This document shows positions 1 to 12,730 of a DNA stretch of 64,000 nt, in pieces; position 1 is the stretch's first letter; the number at the start of each line of letters is the position of its first letter. The DNA comes from Colius striatus (taxonomy: Eukaryota > Chordata > Aves > Coliiformes > Coliidae), in NCBI RefSeq assembly GCF_028858725.1, contig NC_084760.1:96345867-96409866 (forward strand), written 5' to 3'. A program made the translations under genes and the position numbers. The notes beneath the pieces were generated by a model. It made no database searches. It had not been told where the DNA came from and saw only the letters and a list, made by a program, of their open reading frames with translations.

Positions 1-3000
1 ATTTCCTTTTGCTTTGTGTGGACTAGAATTGATTCATGCACACATCAGCAAAAAATGAACTTGATGCTCCTTTTTTTTTTCCAATAAACTTGTCCAGTAA
101 ATATTTTCTTACTAGGGGCCACCAGCATCTGCCATTAGGATTTGTGACAGGTCAGGACTTCATACTGTGATGCCTTTTTCACAGCTTCCACTAACAGTTG
201 CCTAGAACTTGAGGACACATCTTCATGGGAAATCCCATGATGTTACAGCATATGCTATGTGGCACCACACAGAGCACTGGGTGAGAAAAAAGATGGTCAC
301 ATTCACAATCTTGCCAGCTGGTCAAGCTTACATGTAGCAGTAAAGAAACTATGTGAACCACCACCTGTTTGACTGTGCTGAGTGCTCTGCCTAGTTTATT
401 GTGGTTCTGATAATACTTTTTATTATATTTTCAAATATAGACCCTAAAGTTCCCTTTTATCTGATTCCCTACCACCACCTTCTCAGTGTCGCTCCCGACT
501 AATGCCCCTAAGTAATAGGGAGAATTACAAATGTGACAAGAGTTAATTAGCCTAACACAAGAACAGGTTTTATTGGCAAATTTCCCAGATCCTTGACTGA
601 CATCTTGGCATGGGCTCATCATGAGTGCTTCACTGGTCTGTGAATATGCATGTGTATTGCAGCTTGGGCAGGGGAGGAATAAGACAGAGATGTTTGCCTA
701 GTTGCTGTGAGGAATCATGACAGATAACCAGAAACTAGGTTTCACACCTCCACCTTTTATATATAATATTTACTGATGACTTAGGATTCCACAAGCATCC
801 ACATGAGCACAAGATACAAAACATAAGTTGATCAGTTTGGCTGTGGAAAACGTCATGCGCGTCCCAGAGATGCATGTGTCCTTGCAATATTTCTTAAACA
901 ATTGTAAGTGACGGCCATGTGTACAGAAATACAACTTTGTTCAGAACAACTAGAAACAAAAAATGAGGAGTGGAGATAAGAGGATGGTATTTTGCAATGA
1001 AAATAACTCTCTGTTTTGATACAGATCCATCCCTGTTCTGTTCATGCCCATTTTCTAATATGATCTATCCACAACCATTTAAATGCAGTCAATATGCTCT
1101 TCACACCTGTTTCATAGCATTATAAAAAATGTAGTAGTAACTAAAGTGAAAAAGATCATATTTGGGAATAGAAAGAGACAACCCCAGTTTTTCTAAGTCT
1201 TTTCTCAAACAGAATAAACTGGGAAAATAAGGAAAATATTAGTCATGATATCTGGTGGAAGAGGACCTAGTGACAAAATCATGGTTTAAAAAAAATGAAT
1301 AAACTAATAAAGAAAAGATACCAACATTCCCAGTAAATCCATAGTCCTTTTTTTATTCTAGGATTTTTTATGGTCTTTTCCTGGAAATACTATAAAAAAG
1401 GATTTGAGAAATGTAGTGCCTTTGGACAGTTGCTTTATTTGGAATGATAATGGACTACAAATGCCCCTTTCAGCCTTATGAGAAGGTTTTGTGGTGTACA
1501 AAACGAGCTTCTTTTCCCATATGCAAATAATCAGGCTGCAAATTAAATTACGAGTCCTCCTATAAGCTCAGTCTTTACCCATACTGGGATCTACATTATG
1601 AATAAGTATTGGAACAAATGTGAATCCTTGTTTTGCTCAGTTATGATAAGTCTCCCTCCAACTCCAGAAGTTTAAATTGGTGCTCCAATGAGGTCAATTA
1701 TAAAAGTAAAAGTAACCATACTTACTGGGAGGTACCTTTACTTACAGTTCATATGTATTCCTGTTGTTCAGCATGAAAAATTTAAGGAGATGAGCAAGCA
1801 TTTCAAAGCTGTTTCTCCATCATTTTCCTACATATTCAAAACCCTTCTAATTCTCATCTTCGTTTCCTCCAGTGTCAATCTGCAGAATGTGTCATTTTCC
1901 AAGGCCACTACATCATTCTGTTAGCTGAGCCAGAAGCATTTCCAGGTTCAGCTTATTTAAAATTCTGTTGTAACTTGATCTCCCAAAGATGTACGTTCCT
2001 GGTTCTTGAAGACTGAATGCCTAAGGGAGAATACAAAAGAAATCTACATGATGTGATGACAATGGATAGGGAATTGCTGAACTCTGTGGGTGTGACTTGT
2101 TCTGCAGTGCTCACTCTGTAGTGTTTCATGATCATTAGTGCTATTTGTACCAACAAACAACACTATTACCAATCCTTTCTCAACCTCCCTGTCTCAGATC
2201 TTCATTTTCCAAACAGATTACATAGGCCAGAGAAGAGTTCCCTGTGTGCATCTGTGATCCACTGTCAGATAACCCTTTCATGGAAAAGCCAAGCATTTTG
2301 TAGGAATCAGTGACAAAATAATAATTTTCTTGTCTCGGTATAAATTCCTCCTTAACTATACTTTGTAACTTAACATCAACTACAAAACTTTTGATCATGC
2401 TTTGAAAGTAAGCTATGATCCTGCACTGTACAAGGATTTGTGTGGGATTCAGGGAAACAATTAAGAATGATTCAAGCTTTTTGCACTCTTTGCTCTTAGT
2501 TTGACTATATTTACTGTTGTAAATTAGCCCACTCTAGTTGAGGAGATGGTAAGAAGGGTTGTGTTAATGTGGGCCATTTTAGTGTGAATGAACTAATCCT
2601 CTTATCCATAATTTGTACATCTTAAAGATTGGCCCTAATCTTATTTGAATTTGCAATAAAAGTTCCCACTTTCTTTGCTCCTAAAACATCATGGTTGTTC
2701 TCTAATTTCTGTCACATATAATTATTTATCTGTAAAGGATGACAACTCCGTTACTAGCCAAAATATCAAGCAAAGATGAATTTCTTCAAGCTCTTCAGAG
2801 CTCTAAATTTAGGCTTTTCTGATTCTTAGATTAAATCCTATAGGTACTGAATGCCCCAGTTCTAGTCAAAAAAATCACAGAAGGCTCTGAGGTTAGGACA
2901 AGAGATTTTTTTTTCCAGTCTCCAATAAAAATTACCTGCATACTTGAAGCTGAACATCTGCCTGAGTGCTCTGTTGGATTGAAACCAAAATGCTTAGCAC

Positions 3001-3400
3001 TTCGCCAGACTGGGCTCTGACAGTCTCAAGGCCAATAATTTTTACAGCAGAAAGCCAAGCTATCAAAGGATTAAACAATACAGAAAGAGTGCCAAAAATA
3101 TAAACTTATTACCTTGTTTCCTCAAGGAGATGACAATGTGTACCCTTTTAACTTTTTTTTTCAAAAAAAAAAAAAGATTGTAACCATAGCAGCTGTGAAA
3201 GTCAGGCACTCTGGGCACAAGATTTATTATGCCTCTACTTCATCACAGGCTGCATTCATTTACAAAGAAGTCCTTAACATCAAGAACAAAAGAAACAAAA
3301 TTTCTTTGAATGCTCAGAGTGTGTTGACTGCCTAATGCTCTGAGTGCCACTTCACAAGCTGAGCTGACAGGAAATAATAATATAATTAGGCAATAATGAC
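1..3400. other. Intergenic flank, no gene seen
   Basis: AT-rich single-copy-looking sequence. All open frames are short (under 80 codons), lack a recognisable family and overlap each other on both strands. The stretch 2930-3110 has no repeat signature and could be conserved non-coding sequence, but that cannot be judged without an alignment. Confidence 0.7.
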
Positions 3401-3483
3401 CTTCAGGTCGGGCACTTTCTGGCAGTTAACCCAGTCTTTAACCTGAAAGCTCTACTGCTCCTGGAAAGTGCCCGATCCTGAGG
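3401..3483 (+). ncRNA. Pre-miRNA-like hairpin (candidate)
   Basis: The left arm 3401-3426 pairs with the right arm 3454-3483. The core TCGGGCACTTT (3408-3418) pairs perfectly with AAAGTGCCCGA (3465-3475). The stem continues outwards (GG, AC and T/G pairs, with a one-base bulge at 3476) and inwards (CT with GG, then GCAGT-type pairs across a three-base bulge), giving about 24 pairs, mostly G-C or A-T, and a 27-base loop (3427-3453). Total length, small bulges and loop size fit a microRNA precursor. I do not recognise it as a known miRNA. The other possibility is a small inverted-repeat transposon remnant. The strand of any transcript is unknown, because a near-palindrome folds from either strand. 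Confidence 0.35.
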
Positions 3484-6400
3484 CTTTCATAGCTCTGACA
3501 ACTGCAGGAGTGTTCAAAACAAATAAATTACCATTTTTTATGTGTGGAAAAGTTAAAAACTGAACTGTACATTGCCATGGAGACAGTGTGCTATTTAGAG
3601 CACAGAGATTTTCAAGTGCTGAGAGTCCGGTTTAATATCCAACAGGAAAGAAAGCTACAGTCTTTACATATTGTTAAATTTAAAATCATTGTACTTTGCA
3701 TATGGGATGCACACAGATAATGCTAATTGATTCTCTGAAGTTATTTGTGCATTTTGGGTATAAACTGTGACTACTGTGTTAGAACTGTATATTCTGCTCT
3801 GGTCTGCTCCCGTTCTTACACCACACCCTTTCTGTGATATCTTAGTGTATTATCAGAACTATCAGAAAGGATATTATTAATCATAGTTTAGGCATCAGTC
3901 AAAATGAATACTGTGATAAACTGCCTTGAAGCTGCAGGCTCCATGTAATGCATTGAGTATCCCAAATTACAAGTGTCCAAACCCTACTGAAATTCTCTTT
4001 TTTAAAATATATCTTGAGGGAATAGAAATGTTCCACAAGTTTGCTAGTAAGCACAAGTAGAGTTACACTCTCTAGATGTCAGAGAAATACTTAATGTTTG
4101 TAAAAATAGCATGTTCCAAAGCATTAGTTCATTTTACCAAAAAAAACTATTGATTGAAAAAGTCATCCTGACACTTTTCATTACTTATTGGTTTATTTTA
4201 AATATTTTTGTCATCTTGCCAAGAACTAGAGAACAAGATATGAATGAGCTTTTATTGTAAATATTAACTCTAAAGCAACCTATTAGGCAGAGATTCTGCA
4301 TGCAACAAATATATGAAGAGAAAATAAAAATATTTTAATCTAGCTCCCAGCATCACATACAAATAGTTTGGCCAGTACTTCAGTTTTGTATTATTGGCTA
4401 TAGGCTCTGGTTTGCTTAACTCTTTTGGTTGTTTTCTTTGTTTTCTTTGTTTGTTGTTTAAATAACTTTTTTAAAGCAAAAATTGTGAGATGGTTTGCAA
4501 ATGATTTAGTGCAACGTGAAATGACATGATTCAGCCTTTGTCAGAACGCCTCAGTGACACATGCTTTCCTGGAGGACACTTGCAAGAAAGTCAGAATATA
4601 AAGTTATTATGGAGTCCTTCTGAACATCTGAAGATGGGCCTGAAAGGTGAAAGGTATCTAGCGTTTGAACATTCTGATTTATATACAAATCGTAGATGAA
4701 AGCATATGTAGTCATGTGTAGAAACATGTCAAACAGGGCAATATAAGCTACAGCTATATAAAACTGATCAGTATTCATCTTATCAAAAATGTACCAGGCT
4801 GGACATGAGATGCTTGGATTAAATTTTGTGTTCTGTCAAAATTCTTGCAAGGCTTTCCAGATCCTTTTCTGCAATTCCTGATCATTCTCAGTTCCACAAG
4901 TGCCTGGTTCATTTAGATCTAGACTCACGAACTAGGCATGGGCCTTATTATGTTTTCTGGTTTTATCTCTAAGTGTAGAACAATAAGGTGCTATACGATA
5001 ATATATTAAAACTGTCAGGTGTCAAGTGAATTTTATTACGTTAGTGGGTGAGAAGAAACTACTCATTAGCTACTTACTTATTGTTATTCCCTTGAAAATT
5101 TCTAGTGCTATAAAAAGGCATTGCAATGCCCCATATAGGAACAAAGATTAATTTGCTCAGCTGTGTGATAAACCATTAAAAAACCAGTTAACCAAAACTA
5201 ATATGGCAAATCATTATAAAGAACGAGTAAATTTCAGAAAATCATAAATTGCTTTCCAAGTTTCTTTACTATTTTCTGTATTCAAAGTATTTCTATATTG
5301 GGCTGAACTCAAGAGCATCTCAGGCTAAGCCTGTCCTCTGACTGAGAAGGAAGATCTCTCTCCAGGAGATATTACCATTCAGGGCACACAGGTATGTCCG
5401 GTTGAAAAAGGGACAAGACAAAGGTGGAGATGACCCATAGTCACTCCATTCCCACAGGGGTAACTTATATTGAAGGATCTGAGTTTGCATACTTAAGGCT
5501 ATGCCAGTGCAGCAGGTGACTTCATATGCTCTGTACTTCACACCAAGCTAAGATCTTGTAGTCACAGTAAATTCGGCACCAGCCTGAGCTGACAAAACCT
5601 TCTACAGCAGCAGACCAATATGTTGGCTTGGAGCACAGGCAGAATGAGCTCATGTCTGCTCACAAGAGCTCTCTTAAATATATTTAATATTGGTACCCAA
5701 ACACAGGCATAATCACAATTAGAAATTCCAGCTGTCTTTATTAGCAGATGCAGCCAGTCCAGCCCATGAAAAATCATCACATACCTCCAAGACAAAGTGA
5801 GAAGCTCAGGCTAAGCGCACCCTCAGAACAAGATATCTTGCTTTAGACTCTATTAACCTTTGTTTGATTAGGGTCCAGAGCTGTCACCATCTTCGTGGAA
5901 AGGAAACAAACACCACTGAAAAAGAAGAGAGATAAAATGAGAACAATGATAAAGATCTCCTTAATTGCTCATATTTTGAATTTTCAGTCTAGTAGTGAAT
6001 TTTCAGACTCACCTTAGGGCAAGTAACTGGCAACATTTGCAAGTATCTCAGGAGAAGCTTTGCATATCTTTTACAAAGATGCTGTCATTTACCTGCCCTT
6101 TACATTACCTTCCCTTGCTTCCATTACATCAATAAACAATTGCTTTCTCTTTCACACTTCTGATCTCAGTCCCTACAGAATAGTAGACCGTATAAGGCCA
6201 TAAAAGAAAGAACACAGTTATCTTCATGTATTTTAGTAGAGAAAAATATACAAACACATTAACTCTCCAGTAGAAATGATGCATGCTATTTAGTTGCTCT
6301 TCTTGAACTCAAGGGAACTGTGAGTGCATGCTCTAGTAATGGCATCAAATTATCTCAGGTAAAGTCCAGAAATAAGTTCTTTTGTGATAGGGATGAAGCA

Positions 6401-9400
6401 AGGACAAACTAACATTTTTCTTGTCCCCTCATCTAAAAGCAAACATTATGGCAAAATAAGCGAAGAGAAAATCACCAGTAAAAAAAAATACTGTTTCATC
6501 AACAAGATATAAACAAAATCCTTCCTCAGGCAACACAGTGGAAAAAGTGGCAGCAACACATTCACTGAGGAATAGGAAAGAGTTGGCACCAGCAGAGACA
6601 ATGGAAGTGCCGTAAACCACTCTCTGGTCCCACCTGCCCTCATGTTTGACTCATTCAGTGATGTTGCCACTGCTCTGAGTTGAAGCTTTTCCTCTGTCTG
6701 AGCAGAAGATGAGAGCTCTGAGACAGTGTCTTAAGTAAAATATTATATTTATAATGAATGACATTTTTTATCAATCTTGCATTTTTCCAGGCTCATACTT
6801 ACCTTTTTAAACCGGACTTAGATTCCATTAAAAGACACTTCACTTTACTTAAAGTTTGCTCTTGCAATTCGCTCAAAGATAATACGTTTCACTATTTCAC
6901 TATCAAATGTTCACAGTACAAAGAATACCACTGTCTGAAACCTGGACCTTATCAAGGGTTCACATTTATACAGTAATCATTAAGATTTTTGTTATAATAT
7001 ATTGTTCACTGCAGAATGAAACAAGATAAACATTACTGATCTGTTTTTTCCTGACTGAGGCTTTGAAAAATCAGCAGCTATAAAGCCAAGTGTTGTTTTC
7101 ATCACTTCATTTAAGACATGGTTTAAAAAAGTACTAATTTTGGGCCTAATTTAAAGTGTCTATATAGATTGACTGATCTGCATGAGACTACTCAGGTATA
7201 TAAATGAGAATCAGAGATAACTGTCTTACAGAATCAGTGTATAAATAGCTCTCAAATTGACTGGAACGTAAATACTATCAATCTTAACAGCATACTCCCA
7301 GGTCACATCGGAGTGGAAGAAGGACTTGTCCCACCAGAACTGGCATTTGGCTGGACATTGGTAAGCGTCCAGGGTAACATATAGGAGAAAAAGTCCATGA
7401 AATCAAGGTAAAATCTTGACTAGGAGATTGAGAAAGTTGACTTTCCGCCCCCACCTATTTTAGCTTGCTTTTGCAAGCGCCTTCCATTTCTTCTCCTCCA
7501 GAGGCAGGGTTCATCATTGATTACAGGGTTATGCAGGACCTCCCACTCCATCATTTAACCATTTCTTTACATTATAAAATGTTCAGTAATGACCGTTCCT
7601 GCAAGACCTTTGCCATTGTTAGTAGACAGTAGGATGCCACCCTGCATACAGTTGCCTAAGGACACTTGAAGTGACACCAGCTGTGTTTCCCAGGGTACTG
7701 GGATACACAGTAATCCAGAAGCAGCATGACATTTATCCCCTACACATATCAATAATTTTCAAAGCCATCAAATCTCCATGTCTCAGCAACAAAAACAAAT
7801 CATATTCTTGGTGTGCACAAGGTTGTTTAATGGGGACAATTGATTTTCAATGTGTTCCAGCAAAAGAAAATCTGATTTGAAAACTGCTTTTCAAGATTCA
7901 TCTCTTAAGAAATGAAAAAAGGGAGAGGAGAGGCAGAGGAGATCATATGAAGATGTATCTAGGTTTGTATTCATTTATGTCTGGTCCCGTCTGTCATGTC
8001 ATATGGCACTATGAAGCACAAACTGATTTCTAAAAGAGAGGGATTTGGCTGCTAGTATTATATGATCCGTTTGGGACTTATCACAGAGACAACTTGAAAT
8101 GACAGAGTTCAGATGAATCAATGATTGGTTGGTTGTTTGGTTGTTTTTTTTTTTTCTTTTAATAAAAGCATGTTAAATTACATGAAAAATACTGTTTTCA
8201 TTCTGGCCTTTTCAGCATTTTAAAGCTAGGTGTGATCAATAAAAAACTCATTGCCAGAAGTGGCATAATTTCCCACTTCTTCGTAAAATCAGCAAAATCT
8301 CAGTTCATCAGTAAAATGGAAGATATTACTGCTTGTTATCTTAGGATTTGTACCTCAAATCAAAACTTTCATGTGTTGGTGCAGCAGTGAGTAACCAATT
8401 GAGGAAAAAAAACCCATAACAAAGAGACAAGAGGTTCATATTTTACAAACAGGTAGTTTTCCTCTTTGAGGTCTTTAAGCTCTTTCATTCTGCTAATCTC
8501 CTTTCTAATATTATGTCCACTGTTTCCAATAGCTCTGCAGACCAGAGAAGGAAAATTCTCAGTCCAGAGATGTGAAATAAAGGCTGAAAATAATTGAGTG
8601 ATTTTTGCCCATTGAAAAACAAAGAAGTATCTTAGCGCATATCCTCAGGCCCAGTAAATGGTATTTAGAGTTACCTCTTAATCTTCAGCAGTGAAAATCT
8701 ATTGCATGTACCCTAGGGCTAAAAAGAATCAATCAGACATGTAAAATATTGTTGACAATGATGAATCCAACCTGCAAAGAATCTTTATCTTTTATGATTT
8801 TCAGTTTTTGTCCTACAAAGTACAAATAAATGGCAAGTCTAACAAGTATGCTGTGTCTGTAAAATCCAGACCCAGTAATCGTATGACTCCTGCTCACTGA
8901 GCTGGCCAGTTTATAATGGATCCCATTTCCTAAGGCAGGTCATATGTGCTCAGAGAGCTCCACTGACTGCACAAGCAGGTTTCCTCTGATTGCACATCCG
9001 CTCCCAGGCCTAATTCACTTGCATTTTTTCCTCAAGAAGAAAAAGCTTGGCATCCTCAAAGGCTATAGAGCATTTTAGAAAATCTTTACTTATTAAGAGA
9101 TGACTTCTACTAGTTTGTGGGAAAAATTAGATGATGTGACTGCTAATGTTTAGGCATTAGATGTCAATAGTTCCAGAAGCCTGATAGAAAAATCTTACTG
9201 CTTTGCTTGACCTCTTACATTTTTCATCCTGTAAAGTTTTCTGATGTGATATCATAGCCAGTAAATTTTTCTCTTCATGCCTGGCAAGGCTCCAGATAGC
9301 TTTTAAGTCACTTGTTCAGGCAAAAGAAGAATGATACACTTGGGATGAAATTATCCTGGAGGGCATTGTTGCAATTAGAGAGATGAATGGCCTTTGGCTT

Positions 9401-11206
9401 TAATTAGAAGTCTAAGTACACGTTTCATATTCTTATTCAGAACAATCCAGCTCAGTCAGCCAGGTAATGTAGTGCTACTAAGTCAATAACCTGTACAACT
9501 GCAAGTACTACTAAAGAATGGGCCATTTCAACTCCATACTTACTTATAAACAAAATGCAACTTAGAAGGAAAAAACATTCTGATTGTTATGAATACTCCT
9601 GCCTCATTCCTCCTGGCATGTTGGAGCTGCTTTTAAATTCACAATAGAATAGCATACTAGAGAGGGTTGGATGGGCATGAAAAGTGAGGTTGAGATATTT
9701 ATATCACAGTTATAAGTATACCCCTGCCAAATGACATGCAATTACATATTTCAGATCTCATTCTAATAGTGCAATTGTTTTTGTGCTACTTGAACAGAAA
9801 TCTGTTCTTTAAACCATATTTCTTTCTTGTGCCTTTCAAGCTTCATGAGATAACATTTTGTGCTACATATCTACAGCTTCACAAACACAAAAATACTAAG
9901 AAAACATTATTAAGGTCATAAAGACAAATTCTCTTAGGGTTAGGAAAGGAAAGAATTAAGATTGCTAGTGCTGCCTCAGCTCAGATTCCCTTTTGTGTGT
10001 GAATTATGAAATAACCTTTGATGATACATCCGTTTTTTTCCACAGCATCTTTCCTGCCTCCTTTTGTGCATAGAATGGACTGTGCTCACTTAATGAGCTG
10101 CAATGCAATATTTTTTTTTCTACTTGTTGTTCGATGTATTGCCCTAGGCCTTATTTACTGCACATTTACAAATGTGGTTCTGAAAACAGAATTATTAATT
10201 TCCTCCTGGGTGTTTCTGTGGTGCTCATCATTAGCATATGTGAGTGCTTCACAAACATTACGTGATTTATCTTCAAAACACTCTTCTGAGATTAGAGGAT
10301 GGAACCGCCTCCAGTTTACAAAAGCAAAACTGCCACAAAGAAACTAGAATAGGGGAAAAGTACACTAATTCTGCATGTCTTGTTTGTGAAAAACAAAAAT
10401 GAATGAGTAATAAATGACAAGACTTTCTACTAAAGTCCAAATTTTTCTCTTGTTCGTTACATCATTGCTCAAATTGCTCTGGTTTCTACACTGCCAGCAT
10501 TTCATCTTGTCTGTGTTTCCCTTTCCCTAGCTTCATCTTCCCTTCTCACACCAGTTCCCAGCCTGAAATCATCTAGTTCCTCAGGCAGTCTGAGTACCAC
10601 CTCTGTATTCCTCTTTCAGATGTGTTTTGACAATTCCAGCATTCATATTTTATCTGCTTTTCATCATTTTTCTCTATTACTTACTCAATTAATTTAACTT
10701 CTATTTTTCTAGTCCAGACAGCCTTGCAATCTTCTATTTCTCCACACAATCTTTATCCCCTCCCCTATCTATTTTCTTCTTGTTCATCTTGCCCAGCAGT
10801 CTACATCTCCTTTCTCACAGCTTTCAGAGATTTTGTTTTCCTCCACCACCTCTACAGTTCTAGCTTTTGACCTTTTGCCTCATTTCACATTGTCACATCT
10901 GTCTCCAGCAAATTCCAGTTCTCATTCCCATGAAGGGGTCATAGTTCTGGTATTGGTGCCCAGCAGGGGCTTTTCTCTTGGAGAGGGGAAACAAAATCCT
11001 TCCTTTTGTTGGTAGCACTCTGGTTTGACATTACTTGTAATTACCAGGCAGGCTGCTGTAGCCCTGTACTAAAACCATTACCTATCCAACCAGAAGCTTT
11101 GGAAGACTTAGCTGTCAAACTTATGAACTTTACTGAACTTCAGCAAACCACATATTTTCAAAGGCTCACAGTTTGACTGACAGCAGAATTGGGGTTTTTT
11201 CTTTAG
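3484..11206. other. Intergenic flank, no gene seen
   Basis: AT-rich sequence with short A/T homopolymers. Donor-like sequences occur on the minus strand (about 6012 and 6797), but the adjoining frames are closed. The longest open frame, 109 codons at 10018-10347, overlaps a possible old repeat and is not called. Confidence 0.7.
10240..10345 (+). repeat. Possible MIR/L2-like ancient repeat fragment
   Basis: GAGTGCTTCACAAACATTACG, GATTTATCTTCAAAACACTC and CAGTTTACAAAAGCAAAACTG follow the order of the MIR/L2 block 'AGCGCTTTACAAACATTA ... TTAATCCTCACAACAC ... TTTACAGATGAGGAAACTG'. The match is loose. It overlaps an open frame of 109 codons at 10018-10347, which argues against that frame being a gene. 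Confidence 0.25.
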
Positions 11207-11320
11207 ATACATAAAAATGGGATCATCCCTAAGAGAAACTCCCAGCTCTGTTCAGATTTTGAAGCCTCACTCTGGAAAGTGAGAATACTAGAGATTTCTG
11301 ATGACTCAATTTCTTTTAAG
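11207..11320 (+). other. Exon-like segment, 38 open codons (candidate)
   Basis: Bounded on the left by a strong acceptor-like tract (GGGTTTTTTCTTTAG) and on the right by AAG|GTAAGTA, close to the donor consensus. The 114 bases are a whole number of codons and open in one frame, reading IHKNGIIPKRNSQLCSDFEA, then SLWKVRILEISDDSISFK. I know no family with this sequence. An open frame of this length is not rare by chance, so only the combination with splice-like edges makes it worth listing. It could be an exon of an unknown plus-strand gene, a lncRNA exon, or chance. Confidence 0.2.
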
Positions 11321-11463
11321 GTAAGTAAACCTCGTTTTGTCATGTTTCAGTTGTAAAACACCAAACAATTTCTTTGAAATTACAATGTATATATACAATT
11401 TCGATGGGTCTGTTATAGAAAATCCTGCCCTAAAAATTTATGTTTTGGGGAGCTATAACACCC

Positions 11464-12470
11464 TGTCATGGTTTGACATGAAGCTGTTTCTGGTAATGGA
11501 GAAGGGGCTGTAAAGATGGCTCCTGTAAGAAGTTGCTCGAAACCCTCCCCAGTTCTGGGCCAGACTCACTTCTAGGGCTGAACCAATTAGGCACCTCCAT
11601 GGTCACTTTTTGAGAAGAAGCTGGAATAGGAGGGTTCTTCCTCTTCCTTCTTGTTCTGTCCTTTTTTTTTTCTGGCTGGTGGTGGTGTAAGGATTTGGAA
11701 GAGAAAGAGAAGTGACCATGCAGATCCCAAGATCAATGAGGGAAGAGAGAAGGAGGTGAGAGGAGCAGAGACTCCCCTGCATCCTGTGGAGAGGACTGGA
11801 AAGCTGAGATTTGTTTGGACTTTGTTAAAGACCCTGCACCGGGGCCAATGACTATGCCCAGAGTAGACCATGCCCTGTGGGAGGGACCCTGTATCAGCAG
11901 AAGCCATAGCTGCTGGGAAGAACCCACACCAGAGAAGTTCATTAAGGTCTGTGTCACTGGGCAGAGACCCCATGTTGGAGCAGAAGAAGAATGCAAGGAG
12001 TCGTCCTCCTCTGAGAAGAGAGAAGCGGTAGAGCCCATCTGTGAGAGACTGACCACATCCTCCATTCCCTAACCCCCCCCAAGTCGTTGAGGAGTGAGGA
12101 GGTAGAGATACCAGGAGCAGTGAGCTGGGTCTGGGAAGAAAGGAGGGATGGGGGAGGAAGATCTTAAAGTGCTGGTTGCATTTTTCTCATTACCCTGCTC
12201 TCTTTTGCTCTGTTCTGTTTCTTGTAGGTAGTAGAATAAACTTTCCTATTTGTGTCTCTACGTCGAGTAGTGGAGTCTGTTTTGCCCAGAACCATAAATG
12301 GCAGTGAGCCCTCCCTGCCCTTGTCTCAATCTACAACATCCTTGGTTATCTTTTTTTTTCCCTCTTATCTCTCTAGGGCCTCTGCCATTCTAGGGACAGT
12401 GGAGATGGATGGGGACAGTGAGCAAGAGACTGTTGTGGTGCTTCATTGCTGGCTGGGCAAAACGACAACA
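11464..12470 (+). mobile_element. LTR-like element (probable solo LTR of an endogenous retrovirus)
   Basis: A unit of about 1.0 kb opening with TGTCATGGTTTGAC and closing with GGCAAAACGACAACA. The ends are imperfect inverted repeats of each other and fit the TG...CA rule. It is visibly more GC-rich than its surroundings. A poly(A) signal (GAATAAAC) at about 12232, some 240 bp from the right end, fits a U3-R-U5 layout on the plus strand. I recall similar ends in avian, especially songbird, ERV LTRs; the family is not assigned. No clear target-site duplication is visible next to the ends (CACCC on the left, CGCTC on the right). No gag, pol or env sequence adjoins it. The several open frames inside on both strands (up to 128 codons) show no viral domain and are probably chance. 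A non-autonomous transposon is the alternative. Confidence 0.6.
12232..12240 (+). terminator. Candidate poly(A) signal in the LTR-like element
   Basis: GAATAAACT lies in the right third of the element, followed by T/GT-rich sequence (TTTCCTATTTGTGTCTC). In an LTR this would mark the end of the transcript in R. Confidence 0.45.
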
Positions 12471-12529
12471 CGCTCTATTTTTAGTTTCTCGTAACAGCAA
12501 GTGTTTGACAATTTTAATAACAGACACTG

Positions 12530-12730
12530 TCATTGGCCCTACTTTGAAAGATCATCTAGTCCAACTCCCCTGCAAGAGCAGGAACACCTAGAGGAGGTCA
12601 CCCAGGAACTCATCCAGGTGAGTTTTGAATGTCTCCAGAGAAGAGGACTCCACAACCCATCTGGGCAGCCTGTTCCAGTGCTCCATCACCCTCACAGTGA
12701 AAAAATTTTTCCTCAGGTAATATGGCACTT
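12530..12730 (-). mobile_element. CR1 LINE 3' UTR fragment
   Basis: The plus strand reads AAAGATCATCTAGTCCAACTC, then GAGTTTTGAATGTCTCCAGA and CCCATCTGGGCAGCCTGTTC. The same words, in the same order, occur in the CR1 copy at 27060-27230, showing the two are related. Only the 3' UTR is present. It lies about 60 bp to the right of the LTR-like element ending at 12470. Confidence 0.85.

Noticed and set aside
10018..10347. Open frame of 109 codons with hydrophobic stretches
   Set aside because: The hydrophobicity comes from T-rich DNA. Its right part overlaps a possible MIR/L2-like repeat, and no signal or family is recognised.
11587..12065. Open frames of 128 and 110 codons on the minus strand and 85 on the plus strand
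   Set aside because: All lie inside the LTR-like element, overlap each other and show no viral or cellular domain.
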